Origin: Micropterix aruncella | Taxonomy: Eukaryota > Arthropoda > Insecta > Lepidoptera > Micropterigidae | Direction: 5' to 3' | Length of the DNA: 64,000 nucleotides | NCBI GenBank assembly: GCA_944548615.1 | Contig: OX155973.1 | Location: 4,689,155-4,753,154, forward strand | In this document: in pieces, positions 43,501 through 55,440 of the stretch | Numbering within the stretch: position 1 is the first letter of the stretch | How the letters are laid out: every line of letters begins with the position of its first letter | Notes under the pieces: model-generated | Told to the model about the DNA's origin: nothing | The model's input: only the letters and a program-made list of their open reading frames with translations | Database searches by the model: none | Program-made: the position numbers and the translations under genes

Positions 43501-44365
43501 ATTATACATTGACTTTTAAATATTGAGTGTAATTAGTGTAAATATTGACATAGGTGCGTGTTTTTAGTGTTTTTTTTTTAAACTATTAGTTTATTACATC
43601 TGTGGGTAAAGCATTCCAGAGACGGGCTCAATGTACAGAAAAGGAGAGCGAGTGGAAATCACTAATGTGACTAGGGATCAAGAGCAGTAGGTTGTCTTCA
43701 GATCTCAGAGGGCGCCCATGAGCTGATAGAGCAATGAACCTGCTTATAGGATAGCTCGGAACAGCCCCCTCCAAGACTCTGAAGAGCAAACCGAGGACTC
43801 TCTTATCTCTCCTTTCTCGGCTCGTCAGCCAGTGAAGTCTCCTTCTCTACTCCGTAATATGGTCATACTTTCTTAGGACACAAATAAAGCAAATGCAAAC
43901 ATTTTGAAGCCTATCTTTCAACCCTGGTGGTTAGATCTTCCTCGTCGTCAAGAAAGGCAGCATCTGAATAATTAAGGAGAGGGAGAACAGATTGGCAGAT
44001 TGTAATTTTGATATCCTCGGGGAGAAAATTCTTTAACTTTCTAATAAGGATAAACTTATTTTTTCTCCGCGTGCAAAACGCATAATTCCGTATTCATTTC
44101 GAAAAAAATCGCGTTCACAATACTTTACCTCCTCGTCGGTTGGTAGGCCGATAAATTAAAAAAATAGACGGTGATTTGAACTGACAAACAAATTAAACAT
44201 CTAAATTAAAAAGTAGATACGGTACTTGGGCAAGGAAAACACAAATATTTCAAACAGCGCCGTATGGCTGTAAGTATGTAAATTGGTCAGTCGGTCCATA
44301 AAAAGCGAGTTCCGTAAATTTATACTACACAATTATTTTAATGCTTATTCTACCTTTTAGTAACA
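43501..44365. other. Intron, unrecognised moderately GC-rich block
   Basis: 43610-43930 is higher in GC than its surroundings and reads like a decayed element (GGGTAAAGCATTCCAGAGAC), but no frame matches a family I know. Confidence 0.4.
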
Positions 44366-45410
44366 ACTAGAGCTGTTGAGTACAACCGCCACCTCAGGAA
44401 GTTTTAACGATATTAGATCGTTCTGTCTCCCGTGAGGTGAGCACAGAAGGACTTGGGACGAAAACAGTCCACTGTCTAGACGCCACACGCCCGTAAGAGA
44501 CCAACGCCTTACCGCCATAGCCAGGCTAATCACCCTGCGGGCCGACACTCGCGCCCTTACTACCAGTTGCAACCAGATTACTCCGGTCTCCCGACTGGTT
44601 ACAACTAGGGTTGTCGACTACAGCGGGCGAGCCCGTCACCTCAGGAAGTTTTAACGATTAGTCGTTCTATCTCCCTGGAGTGAGCGCAGAAAACTTGGAC
44701 AAAACAGTCCACCGTCTAGCTCCGCCACAAACCCGTAAGAGGCCAACGCCTTAACCGCGAGATAGCCAGGATTGTTACCCAGCGGGCTTACACTCACGCC
44801 CTTACTTCCAATTGTGACCAAATTACCCCAGTCTCTCGATTGGTTACGAGTTCGAGGAAGCTTGCGCGGTCCTCTCCCTTACGAAGCGGTGAAAAGGTGT
44901 ATACCGAATCTATCGAGGACCACAGCGTCCTTTGCCCGGCTGTTCACCAAGGATCGCCGATGGTCGTTTCAAGAGCAGTCGCCGTAAGGTCCGCAACCAC
45001 CCCCGCTCTATAGGAAACAGTACTGCTTCCAAACTACCAGAGTGCGCAATCGATTGGCTTATGCCGCACGGTGCGCTGACCGTCCAGGGGAAACTAACCA
45101 TAAGGCCAGAGTCCTACCCAGGCTCGCACTTCATGCGTGGAGGCCGTCGGTTAGGTGTTGACCCGTGAGTGTGACCAACCCTGAACAGAATGGGTCTTCG
45201 TGGCCAACTCAGCAAGGGCCCATTAAGTCCCCCACTGGTTACAGGTTGGAGGTCGATTGCGCGGTCCTTACGTAGCGGCGATACAGTGTCTACCGAATCC
45301 ATTGCGGACCACGGCATCGGGTACACGATTGGTCGTTTCAAGAGCAGTTTTCGTAAGGTAAGCAACTACCCCCGCTCTATAGGGGACAGTACTCTTTCCA
45401 GGCTCGGCTG
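44366..45410 (+). mobile_element. Family G retroposons: one partial, one full subtype A, one partial
   Basis: 44366-44595 is a partial unit (AACTAGAGCTGTTGAGTACA to CTCCCGACTGGTTACAA). 44596-45229 is a full subtype A unit (AGGGTTGTCGACTACAGCGG to GGGCCCATTAAGTCCC). 45230-45410 is an inner fragment only. The partial lies on the same side of A as the B units elsewhere. Confidence 0.75.
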
Positions 45411-45796
45411 CCGGTTAATTAAAACTCACCTGTATATATCCGGAGAGACACAAATTAAATTAGTAGGTCAAGTATGTCAAAATAAACTCATTAGGCACCC
45501 AGTATGAATACAAGAGCACTATAAACTACGCGTGCTGAGCACAATAATGATGTACGGCGTAGTTATCGTGTAGTCAGTCTGTCATACTATAAACGTGTGC
45601 ACTTTTACCTGGTGTTGAACGGCGAAAGTGTTGGGACGTGTACGTATACGATACCGCGCGGGCGAAATGCTAAGTGACCGGTGTCTCTGGTATGCACTAA
45701 TGTATGCTAATCGCACTCTATGACTTTCCTTGCGTATTGTGCGATCGAAAGGTCTCGGGGTACCAAAATTACAAGAATGATTTTATTAACAAATAA
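45411..45796. other. Intron with an isolated T1 MITE end
   Basis: GTTAATTAAAACTCACCTG at 45413-45431 is one end of the T1 family. The rest is not recognised. Confidence 0.45.
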
Positions 45797-46005
45797 ATAT
45801 ATTAAAAAAATAAAAAACACGTCTGCCGTTACAGAAAATGAAGTATTGTATTTAAGATTATTTTCATTATGGTATTTTAATTAAATATTTGCGGTTTATG
45901 TATTTATCCATATAGATACATGTATATTTCCGGAATGTACTCAATAAGACCTTTCATTTGACACTAAACACAATATATTATTGTTAATTTATTGACATTT
46001 GTACA
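45797..46005. repeat. Interspersed repeat H, copy 3
   Basis: Matches copies at 10205, 14645 and 55050 (CTGCCGTTACAGAAAATGAA, AGACCTTTCATTTGACACT). Truncated on the right. Confidence 0.6.
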
Positions 46006-46461
46006 TTTTTTTTATTTATTTATTTATCCTATTTTTTATAGTTACATAAAAAAATTGTGTTCATTTTTTTAACACATTTTAAAAGAATACATATGAAGAA
46101 AATCGCGAAAGGGCATTAACTTGTCAGGATTACATCACCCCACTAGGTATACGCCTGTGTTGGGGTGATGGATACATAGTTCTGTGGTATTATTTGCTGA
46201 GCCTGTACGCCTTGCCTGCTGTCCTTCTTCCGTCTTAAAAAAAAAACAATACGTAATATAATTTATACATATTACAACATATTATAACATATTACAATAT
46301 AATATAATATCATATGTCATAACATATACAATAATGTAGCATATTTATATATAATATAGTATAACATAATAAAATATAACATATTCTAATCTGTATATCT
46401 GTATACATATCCATAATTTACATCTATATATCCTATAATTTGTGGTTAGAAATAAAATATT
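46006..46461. other. AT-rich intron
   Basis: Strings of ATATTACAACATATTATAAC-type sequence. A short hairpin, ATCACCCCACTAGG with TTGGGGTGAT, lies at 46134-46165. Nothing else. Confidence 0.45.
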
Positions 46462-46710
46462 TTAATATATCATACTTTCGCATTCATCTCTAGTATAATT
46501 TGAGAGCCAATGAGACACCCGTCTCTTGAACTGGCTGTCGGTTATGTTTAAGATCTGTCCTGTGTACGAGTTAAATATATTATAGAGTTTAGGTCCGAGA
46601 TATGCGTAGTGTCGTTGTCCGTGTACAGTCCTCATTTTTGGTTGAATCTGTTTGTCTTTGTGTCTAGTGTTGTGTTTGTGCTCTGGTTTGTCTTTATCCG
46701 TGTTCCTCAT
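46462..46710 (-). mobile_element. LINE ORF2 C-terminal fragment
   Basis: Reads HKHNTRHKDKQIQPKMRT, then GQRHYAYLGPKLYNIFNSYT and FKRRVSHWLSNYTRDECESM. The HNTR, YLGPKLYN and FKRxVxxWL motifs are the end of a Jockey/CR1-type ORF2. Confidence 0.6.
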
Positions 46711-47537
46711 TTAGACCTCTACTTTAGGGGAATAGGGCTTAAAGCGGGCACCCTCGCATTTTTAATGCTGAAAACGGTCATTTTAAAAAAACACTACAAA
46801 TTTAAAATAGAACCACAAAGAACAACAAACAACGAACGGCAGACAGACATAGTTAAAAACCCGTTTTTGGATTAAGACGACATGAGACCTAAGAAAATTA
46901 TCCGAACTGGGCGGACACGCGAAAAATAGACAGGGTCAATTTTGTAGGGTTTGTTTGACCGATAAAAATCCAGTTGACGAAGCGTCAGGCGATTCCACGT
47001 CCGCTCGCGCCGGCGGAAAAATCATAAAACTAAAATTCTTCACATATGGACAATCCCAAGTATCATGTCCCTTTAAACTGAGGCATCAAATCAGTTAACA
47101 TCTCAAAATCCATTTCTTCACTAATACATGTTACAAAGTATAATAATATGGGTCGTGAAGACCAAAATCTTATTCTATAGTGTTAGATACACGTTTAAAT
47201 ATAAATTTAAATTATGTTAATTTGATTAACAATGTCATAATATTACCATTCGCTGCAGTTCGTTTCCGAAGTTGCAGCACTGATAGCGAATAGCCAGCCG
47301 AATAATTAACAATTTCGTAAGTAATTAATTACTTCAAATGTTTACACTCAAATTATGAATTTATTAATGAGAACCGGAAATGGTAATGTCTGGTAGTTAT
47401 AGTATTCGCTGAGTGAAAGCATGGTTCCGCAAAACCTAATTAATGTTAAATGTTGAGCAACGAGGACTGGATTAGAAATCTTTTGATTTTCATTTAGACG
47501 TTGCAATAACGTTTATCAAAATTTTCACTTATTCCAC
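46711..47537. other. Intron, nothing recognised
   Basis: No repeat family or coding region assigned. Confidence 0.45.
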
Positions 47538-47850
47538 TTGGGAACCAGAAAAAAGCCGAAAAAGAAGAGATGGGTCACACGAGCGTTACATGGATATTCG
47601 TACATACGTTCCCACGGTCTCGTACTTCGAGCAGCCTCTGACAATTTAGGCAAAATTTCTCGTCATAACACTGATTTCTGCTCCTACTCTTTCTGTATCC
47701 ATGGTGTAAGACTTTGGTACGATCTTCCATATACGAAACTCGACTTCTTAAGAATCATTCAAGGCTCACCTTGAAAAGTATTTCTTTTCTCAGAAGTGAC
47801 CAGTTCTTCCCTTTCTCTCTTCCTCCTCTCCCAATTTCCTCTCCTCGGGC
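47538..47850 (+). mobile_element. Probable LINE ORF2 C-terminal relic
   Basis: Weak match: SYSFCIHGVRLWYDLPYTKL and, in the next frame, FLRSDQFFPFSLPP. It fits the xxFxxxGxxLWNxLP pattern of LINE C-termini, with a frameshift. Low confidence. Confidence 0.4.
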
Positions 47851-47991
47851 ATTCTTAGTTTTAAATACAGTAGTTTGTATTTTACGCCAAATAACTTATT
47901 TGTTTAATATTACTCGTATGTATTTCCACAACGCGCGTATGTACCACTGCACTGGGCTCGATTGCGTTTCTTCGTGAACTAAAATCGGAAA

Positions 47992-48216
47992 TTAGTCCGT
48001 GTGAACGAGACAGGGCAATACGCTAGAGCGGAGTGTGAGATGACCGGTTGTCACTTATTCGCATTAAAATTGCCCGCCAAGGTCAAAGCATCTGAATCTT
48101 TCGCCGCACGAAATATGCTCGAATTTATTCGGACGAGTATAAGTTAGTATTTATCGACGATCGTTCGTTTTATATTCCGCTCTAACGTATTGCTCTGTCT
48201 CGTTCGCTTGGACTAA
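47992..48216. mobile_element. MITE with ~38-bp inverted ends
   Basis: TTAGTCCGTGTGAACGAGAC with AGGGCAATACGCTAGAGCGG at the left pairs with CCGCTCTAACGTATTGCTC and TGTCTCGTTCGCTTGGACTA at the right. No ORF; target duplication unclear. Confidence 0.65.
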
Positions 48217-48261
48217 TAAGTTCGCCTTTTTGTATTTTAATTTTTAACTGCAAATAAAGTA

Positions 48262-49445
48262 TTAGGTCTTTGAAGTGAAAACTTCGTTTTTTGTGATATT
48301 GAACATTTATTTCGAAGCAAATTGAAAAGTGCATTTCATTCAATGTATTGTCCATCGCTAGCTCTGACGTTCTCCCATCTTTCTGGCAAGAGACAGATTC
48401 CCCGGCGGAAGAAGTCTTCGTCCTTGGAGGCTATCCACGAATCCAGCCATTTTTCAACATCCTCGAAAGACTGGAAGCGCTGCTTGGAAAGGCCATGGGC
48501 CATTGACCGAAACAAATAGTAGTCGGATGGCGCAATATCTGGGGAGTACGGCAAGTGAGGTAGGTTGTCCCAGCGAAGCGTTTCCAGTAAGTTCTCGACC
48601 TGCATCGCGACGTGTGGTCGAGCATGATCATGCTGGAAAATTACCTTGTCGTCCCTTTTAGTGTATTCCGGCCGTTTTATCTTCACAGCATCGCTCAAAT
48701 TCTTGAGCTGAGCTCGATAGCGATTGCCCGTGATGGTTTCTCCCGGTTTCAGCAGCTCGTAATAGATGAAACCCTTTTGGTCCCACCAAATGCAAAGCAT
48801 TACCTTGGAGCTCTTCGGCGTGGCTGTTGAGGTCGTTGGAAGTCATTCACTGGGGTACGAGCGATATTTTTTGCGTTTGGGGTTCTCGTAAAAGATCCAC
48901 TTTTCGTCGCCGGTGATTATTCGGTTGAGAAAACCTTTTCTTTTTTACGGCAAAGGAGCATTTCACTAGTCTTAAAACGTCTTTCGATGTCTCTTGGCTT
49001 CAACTCGTGAGGAACCCAATGCCCTTCCTTTTGAATGACTCCCATAGATTTTAAACGTCTCGAAACGGTTGAGGGCTGAACATTAAGCACTTCACTTATC
49101 TTTTCCAGCGTCAGACTCGAATCTTCATGGACTCCAATTCGGCTTCTTCAAATTTTTGTTTCCGTCCTGGGCGCTCTTTGTCTTGCACGTCGAAATCACC
49201 ACTTTTAAATCGGAGAAAACAAGTATCAACAGTCCTTTCTGTCGAAGTGAATTCCCCGTAAGCCTCCATCAGCAATCTATGACATTCTGCGGCAGTTTTC
49301 TTAAGATGAAATCAGAAAAGCATTGCTTCCTGCAAATTTTCGCGATGGTTTTTTGAGCTGTGTGAGAGGGTGCGTTATGTTGACGAAAAAAAGATCTTTT
49401 TCTTTTGTAAACCAGATCTTTTCTTACGATTTTTTCCATCCAGTG
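48262..49445 (-). mobile_element. mariner element, transposase mostly preserved
   Basis: The last 154 codons (48336-48800) are open. They carry the DD34D mariner hallmarks CIWWDQKG, FQHDHARPHVA and YSPDIAPSDYYLFRSM, then SFEDVEKWLDSWIASKD and LPERWENVRASDGQYIE. Upstream frames give ITGDEKWIFYENPKRKKY (first Asp region) and N-terminal KTAAECHRLLMEAYGEF and FKSGDFDVQDKERP. Frameshifts near 48845, 48940, 49130 and 49310 inactivate it. The right terminus on this strand reads TATTAGGTCTTTGAAGTGAA; the matching other end was not seen. Confidence 0.82.
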
Positions 49446-50413
49446 GATTCAAAAAGTTACAAGAATAATATTCGTTTATTATTATAGCAGTTTAAAGGTA
49501 ATCTATAAACAAAATTCCTTTAGCATCTCAAAAAAACTGATGCTAACACCATCTTGGCTGATTTCTGAACCCAACTCGCTTTGGAGCCGAAAAACGGGTT
49601 CACGTCACTCTTTAGACTCGTGTTTTGATTCAGGATGATGGTGGTAGACTTAAGTCTTATCTACCGTGATAAAACGATGCACAAAATCATTTGGATCTTT
49701 TCTGAAACGCTCTAAATGTTGTCGAGAAAGTCGCATACGAGTGTGTTTTTGCTCCATTGTTAGAGAATGCGGCACCCACTTTGCACAAATCTTTCTGTAA
49801 CCCAAACTAAGTCAAAATATTGCTCTCACTGCCTAATGAGATGCTTAGGCCTTCCACTAAATCTCTGTCGGTTAAACGATGATCGTTACATTACATTACA
49901 TTACATTTACGTCGTGTCCAATTGGTGGCTAAAAACCGCTCTTGGACGTGTCAAAATATTTCTGTTTTAAGTAGTAAGTGTCATTACTACTTTAATCTTT
50001 ACGTTACATACATATATTATTTTTTTTAAATATACAGTATCTAAGAAACTTTGGAACCTACTAAAAGTTATTCGTCGTAGAATCGTATTACAAAACAAAT
50101 TAAAGAATAGTCAATGGCTACCTACTAAACACACAATAATTAAAATAGTCAGTTAAAAAGTTGAATAATCAAAGCAGAAGCCTAACAATTGAAATAGTCA
50201 ATAAATCAAATATATACGTACTAAAAACTGTACATAGTAACATCCAAAGTAGTAAGTAATTTGTTAAATAATCAAAACTAAAGCTAAATCATAAATTTTA
50301 ATACTAGAAGTACATATATAATTATCATTTAAATTGGTACAATATTTGCAAAGTCATGGCCCTCGAATTCGGTCAGATTATAGAAAGGGTGGCCTATCAG
50401 CATCTCCTTAATG
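49446..50413. other. Intron, nothing recognised
   Basis: A (ACATT)n run occurs at 49888-49908. No coding signal. Confidence 0.45.
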
Positions 50414-50650
50414 TTATTTTTTAAATTGTTTGTCCTCCAGTTGTTTGATAGTGGTAGGGAGTAAATTGTAGAATTTAATGCTAAGGTATAAGTAGCTCTT
50501 CTGTACTTTTGCCAGTCTTGTTCGGGGTTTGCATAAAAGGGAATTACCGCGTGTATGGTAAGAGTGAATGTCCGCTCTAGTTGCGGTTTCTGTTAGGTGC
50601 TGTCTGGCATACATTAAGCACTGGTATAAGAACGCCGAATACATAATCAT
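50414..50650 (-). mobile_element. LINE ORF2 C-terminal fragment
   Basis: Reads QCLMYARQHLTETATRADIH, SYHTRGNSLLCKPRTRLAKV and YLYLSIKFYNLLPTTIKQLE. The same family layout as 53810-54382 (HSYxTR, KxRLxxxQKSxxYLSxKxxNxLP) but only the last ~78 codons. Confidence 0.7.
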
Positions 50651-51069
50651 ATCCTGTATTTTTGCTATGTTTTCTGGTTTTTATGCATTTTTTGGACGTC
50701 CATCACGTGGATCGTCTTCAAGACTAGTATGACCATATTTAAATGCAGCGACCTACTCTTAACTATTTGAATTGAAGGTAAATAGTCCTTATACAATTTA
50801 TACAGTCCTTGTTCATGAATTTGTTTTGGTTCTACACGTTCCAAAAAAATCTGTTTAAAACTGCGCGATATTCAAATTTTTCCATTGTCCAAAAATACTG
50901 GGACATGTCCAATTTCAACAGCTGTAAATATATGAATGAGTTGACATATCTACATGAAACTTCACACGTGTTCATAAAACAGTAGTAACACTTTTAAAAA
51001 AATAAAACAACTAATCTCCTAGCGCCATCTCTTATTGAACCACAAAACTTATTGAACAACCTGGTACAT
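50651..51069. other. Intron, nothing recognised
   Basis: No assignable feature. Confidence 0.4.
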
Positions 51070-52190
51070 CTATGACCTCGAAACAAAGCAGCTGAGCCGA
51101 ACCCAATCAAAGTGGCGTGCGTGTAAAGTGCCTCGAAGCGGATGTTCGCTCCTTTCTTTAGAGAAACTGGACACGTGGCTACTTTTGATCTGGAGTATCA
51201 TCGTACCCTGAATGCGGATTGGCACACGACCATTTGCTTGCCGGAAGTTATTGACGAACTCCGTAAAAGCAACCGTAAACGCTGCATATTGTTCTTGCAC
51301 CGTGACAATACAATGCAAGCTCTCACACGGCCAGACAAACGAATTCTGAAGGCGAAAACGTAAAACACATGAGCCATCCTCCACAGACTTCTTGTTCATA
51401 AAAATTAAGAACCAGTTAAGCGGTCAATGATACTCATTGCCAGAAGATGCTGGGAGTTAATGGGCTCTTGCTGAGTTGGCCGCGAAGACCCATTCTGTTC
51501 AGGGTTGGTCACACTCACGGGTCAACACCTATCCGACGGCCTCCACGCATGAAGTGCGAGCCTGGGTAGGACTCTGGCCTTATGGTAAGTTTCCCCTGGG
51601 AATCAATTTTCTGGCGCTCCTGGACGGTCTGCGCACCGTGCGGCATAAGCCAATCGATTGCGCACTCTGACTAACAGTCGGGGGAGACCTGGAAACAGTA
51701 CCTACTGTTCCCTATAGAGCGGGGGTGGTTGCGGACCTTACGGCGACTGCTCTTGAAACGACCATCGGCTACTCGATCCTGGGTGAACAGCCGGGCAAAG
51801 GATGCCGTGGTCCGCGATAGATTCGGTATACACCGTTTCACCGCTTCGTAAGGGAGAGGACCGCGCAAGCGACCTCGAGCTCGTAACCAATCGAGAGACT
51901 GGAGTAATCTGGTCGCAATTGGAAGTAAGGGCGTGAGTGTACGCCCGCTGGGTAACACTCCTGGCTATCTCGCGGTTAAGGCGTTGGCCTCTTACGGGTT
52001 TGTGGCGGAGCTAGACGGTGGACTGTTTTTGTCCTATGTCTTCTGCGCTCACTCCAGGGAGATAGAACGACTAATCGTTAAAACTTCCTGAGGTGACGGA
52101 CTCGCTCGCTGTAGTCGACAATTCTAGTTGCCGGAAGAAGCTGTCGAAGAATATGAAAAACATGTTTCCGAGGTCACCACGGCGGATTGT
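51070..52190 (+). mobile_element. mariner transposase relic split by a family G insertion
   Basis: 51070-51365 reads GHVATFDLEYHRTLNADWHT, TICLPEVIDELRKSNRKRCI and LFLHRDN, the middle of a mariner transposase with the second catalytic Asp in HRDN. After the family G element, 52128-52190 reads LPEEAVEEYEKHVSEVTTAD, the C-terminal helix that follows in this family. The part in between has a deletion. Confidence 0.72.
51453..52127 (-). mobile_element. Family G retroposon, subtype A, boundaries fixed by the target
   Basis: 675 bp from GGAGTTAATGGGCTCTTGCT to CTGTAGTCGACAATTCTAG. Near-identical 16-bp repeats flank it: TTGCCAGAAGATGCTG at 51437 and TTGCCGGAAGAAGCTG at 52128. Both are mariner coding sequence, so the insertion edges are certain to a base or two. 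No poly-A tail and no ORF of known family. Confidence 0.85.
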
Positions 52191-52875
52191 CTCTAAGCAG
52201 TAAAAGTTCTCTGAAAGTCTCGGATGCACGGCTCTCCGTCCAGATAATAACTCTTTACTCCCTATCTCGGAAGATGACCCTTCCGGGAGGTCTGGAAAGC
52301 CGTTTCCAGACCTCCCCGGTTATCAGTCGATTGGCTGACGCCGAAACCGTCCAGGAGCGCCCGAAATACGATTTCCAGGGGAACTGGCCCGCAGGCACAG
52401 GCACCCGGGCTCGACCTTCTGCGGGGAGGCTACCGGATGGGTGCCAACCTGTGAGTTGGGCCGACCCTAACACATTAGCTCCCAGACCATGAATAAAAAT
52501 TAAATAAATACAATGATCTCGCAAATGATGTCACTCGGAACGGCTTCACTGCACCTTCATGCGTTGGAAGTTGGCGCTCGTGCCCATGTCACCGTTTCAC
52601 TTCTTGAAAGATCTTGGACTCTTCAGGAAAATATTGAACTCCTTCCTAGAAAATTCTCTAAAACCGATTTCCGCATCTGAAATTCTATGACCTCGAAGGA
52701 GTGAATGGGTGGTAAGGAGTACGCTCACATGTGGCAAGACAGCTATCCTAAACCTACCACAGCCAGTCGTTAGTCCGGAGTCCAGCGCTCACCCCCCAGA
52801 AATGTATCTAATAATAGTAGGTATTATGATCGGCCTGTCTCTGGTCGGTGAATTTCATGGCAGCTCCGTTTGTTT
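52180..52875 (+). mobile_element. LINE (REL type) fragment with a nested family G piece
   Basis: 52188-52275 matches the endonuclease start (CTGAAAGTCTCGGATGCACG, CCCTATCTCGGAAGATG). The match resumes at 52490 (AAAATTAAATAAATACAATG) through the 3' UTR to GGCAGCTCCGTTTGTT at 52859-52875. Between them, 52276-52488 is a truncated family G copy ending ACATTAGCTCCC. Confidence 0.78.
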
Positions 52876-53274
52876 TTTTTTTATTGACCAGTTTAATTCG
52901 GCAAAGTTGACAGTGTCCCGGGGCCGGACATTGTCAACATTGCACACTCAGCGGGCACTGCCTGTAACGTGCATGAAAACGGCTAGTGATCCACGTCGTT
53001 TTCTTTAATTATAAAAAAATAGATGTCCGAGGTCGTATCCCTGCTTACTCGTTATTCTTTCTTGCTCGCAGTTAATTGGCTTTAGTATCTTGATAAATCG
53101 TTTTTTTATCGGCTTTCCCTATCGAGTGCGATCCAGACATGGTGGTAGAATATGGGAATGCGGACCAGTCTTGACCAAGTTAGTTTCTTCGGTACTACAA
53201 TATAACTACGTAAATGTCTACAACTTAGTAAGAGGCTAAGGATTAGGAACGTTTAAAATGTGTTGAGAAAATTC
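52876..53274. other. Intron, nothing recognised
   Basis: No repeat or coding assignment. Confidence 0.4.
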
Positions 53275-53385
53275 CATTATCAGTATTCAGTATTCAGTAT
53301 TCAATTTATTCATTCAGAATATACAATAAAAGCATGAATTATGAATTAAAGCTAATTATCGCATATTAGAAATCGTCAGTTGCTA
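53275..53385 (+). repeat. TTCAG-headed repeat, copy 2
   Basis: Nearly identical to 38535-38640, including the triple AGTATTC and ATATACAATAAAAGCATGAA. Confidence 0.6.
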
Positions 53386-53809
53386 CTACTATTAAAGCAT
53401 AAATATTAATTCGACAATAGCGTTGACTAAAGTCGGCTTTACACGGCAGACAAATAAAATTTTAAAAAAATTGAGCTGAATCCATGTACAAGAATACATA
53501 TAAAATAGATAATTATTATAAGAATATTAATAGTCAGGCACTTTATACAAAAAATAATCTCACAATAGGAAGTATCAAAACAAAATTGGAAAAAACAACG
53601 TATGTATATGATCAGGTACGTTACATTACACATTGTAATCTACATATTAAATATTAAATTCATAATATTATTATTAAACAATAAGAACTAAAATGAGGTT
53701 ACCTGAAAGTTACATATTAATGTTATTCCCATTTGAAAGAATTGGCATGCTCAAAGAAATCACCCAGCTTATAGAAAGCATGCGTGGATTGCAGCTTTTG
53801 TTTAATAAA

Positions 53810-54382
53810 TCATTTAAACGCCTTTGTTTCCATCTTTCTTGTGGAGAGTGGTAGCTGGTTAAAGAGCTTATAGCTCAAATATCCAAAGGACTTTTGTGTC
53901 TGCGTAAGGCGTACTTTAGGCAGGATAACGTCATCACGTCTGCGTGTATTGTAGGAGTGCATATTCCCGTTTACCCCTTGTTCGTTAATATTTGATTTAG
54001 CATATAGTAGACATTGTAAAATATATTCAGACGTAAAAGTCAGTATTTTGTACTTAAGAAAATATGGTTCGCAGTGCGTGTTACGGGATACTCCTGCAAT
54101 TGCTCTCAGTGCACTTTTCTGTAAAATGAAAACGCTAGAACTGTCTGTGGCATTCCCCCATATCAGTATACCATAAGTCTTTTGAGAATGGAAACAGGCA
54201 TGATACGCAGTTATTACAGTGATTTCGCCAGCTAAGAATTTAATCTTTTTTATCGCGTATATTGCCGAAGAGAAAATGACATTATCGAAAATGCCACAAT
54301 TCAAGGAGGACAAGAGTTGAAAAGATTGTGGTTTAAATCTGTCCACCAGGAGGCAAACTATCATCCTCGAAATATTGGACAT
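53810..54382 (-). mobile_element. LINE ORF2 C-terminal fragment, long
   Basis: A 190-codon open frame: AYHACFHSQKTYGILIWGNA, TDSSSVFILQKSALRAIAGV, HSYNTRRRDDVILPKVRLTQ and SFGYLSYKLFNQLPLSTRKM. This is the region after the RT domain of Jockey/CR1-type LINEs. It is 5'-truncated near 54382; its tail runs to about 53700. Confidence 0.8.
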
Positions 54383-54786
54383 AGACTTAAAATTTGGTAC
54401 ACAGATGCCTTGTTAGGCTAAAATCACATTGTGAAATTTTGGTTGGAATATCTCACATACAAGCTGCACTAATAATATTTTAATTCCGCCATACAAATAT
54501 CAAATATTAACGCCGAGCCGCGCGAGGCTAGCCGAGATACGAACCGCTCAGCTTGAGGCGGTTGTGTAATGAACCCAAACGGGCACTCATCGATTTTATT
54601 TATGAAATTAATATTTAGATTAAATTAGTCCTTGGCTACTTTCCGGGCAAGTCTTGGAGTGGCACAATCCATTTTAAAAAATATGATACACACACAGTAA
54701 AATATTCTTCACCAAATTTCGCTGTTATAGGTATTGGCTAAACGCGATAACTTATTGGCATAGTGTGATAACTTATTGGCATTGAT
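54383..54786. other. Intron; part repeated near 4.9 kb
   Basis: GAGGCTAGCCGAGATACGAA and CTTGAGGCGGTTGTGTAA near 54525-54570 recur near 4898-4946, together with TCATCGATTTTATTT. A dispersed repeat of unknown type. Confidence 0.45.
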
Positions 54787-54992
54787 CGAAGACTATCGCG
54801 GTTGTTTGACATTATAAATAGGATAGAAAACGAATTTACCGCGTGAAATTTGTAGCTCCCAGGGTAGACTGTCAGTCTACCCGTTGTCCAGGGTAGACTG
54901 TCAGTCTACCCTGGACAACGGCGGCTGCAACGTCACCGAAACGTCGGGTGCTACAAATTTCACGCGGTAAATTCGTTTTCTATCTTATTTAT
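54787..54992 (-). mobile_element. Penelope-like inverted-repeat element
   Basis: Left arm with tail (GAAGACTATCGCGGTTGTTT), right arm without the tail. It carries GTCACCGAAACGTCGGGTGC. Flanked by 12-bp ATTGGCATTGAT at 54775-54786 and 54993-55004. The centre has repeated AGGGTAGACTGTCAGTCTAC. Confidence 0.7.
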
Positions 54993-55049
54993 ATTGGCAT
55001 TGATTTCATTGGCGGGAAACTGTAAGACTAAACACATAAATATAACAAC

Positions 55050-55440
55050 AAGTAAATATTTTTTAAAAAAACACGACTGCCGTTACAGAAAGTGAACTAT
55101 TGTATTTATAATTATTTTGATTACGTTTTTTTAATGAAATATATGTGGTTTATGTATTTATCCATATAGATAGATGATTTTTTAAAGAATCAATCTCAAT
55201 CAGATCTTTCATTTGACACTAAACACGATATATGTATGTTAATTTATTGACATTTGGATATTTATGCAACTATTTACTTGATATTTGGAGAGTAATTAAA
55301 CCCTATGGCACTCCGGATGACATAACGATTCTAACAATACCACTCGCTTCTAAATCAGTTCAACCGTTTAAAAGTTATGGTGGAATAAAGAAACGGAAAA
55401 CATACATGAACCCTGAACACATTAGACTCCTTGTAGTTAC
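55050..55440. repeat. Interspersed repeat H, copy 4
   Basis: Contains CTGCCGTTACAGAAAGTGAA, CAGATCTTTCATTTGACACT and CCCTATGGCACTCCGGATGA. Similar in extent to copy 2. Confidence 0.6.
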
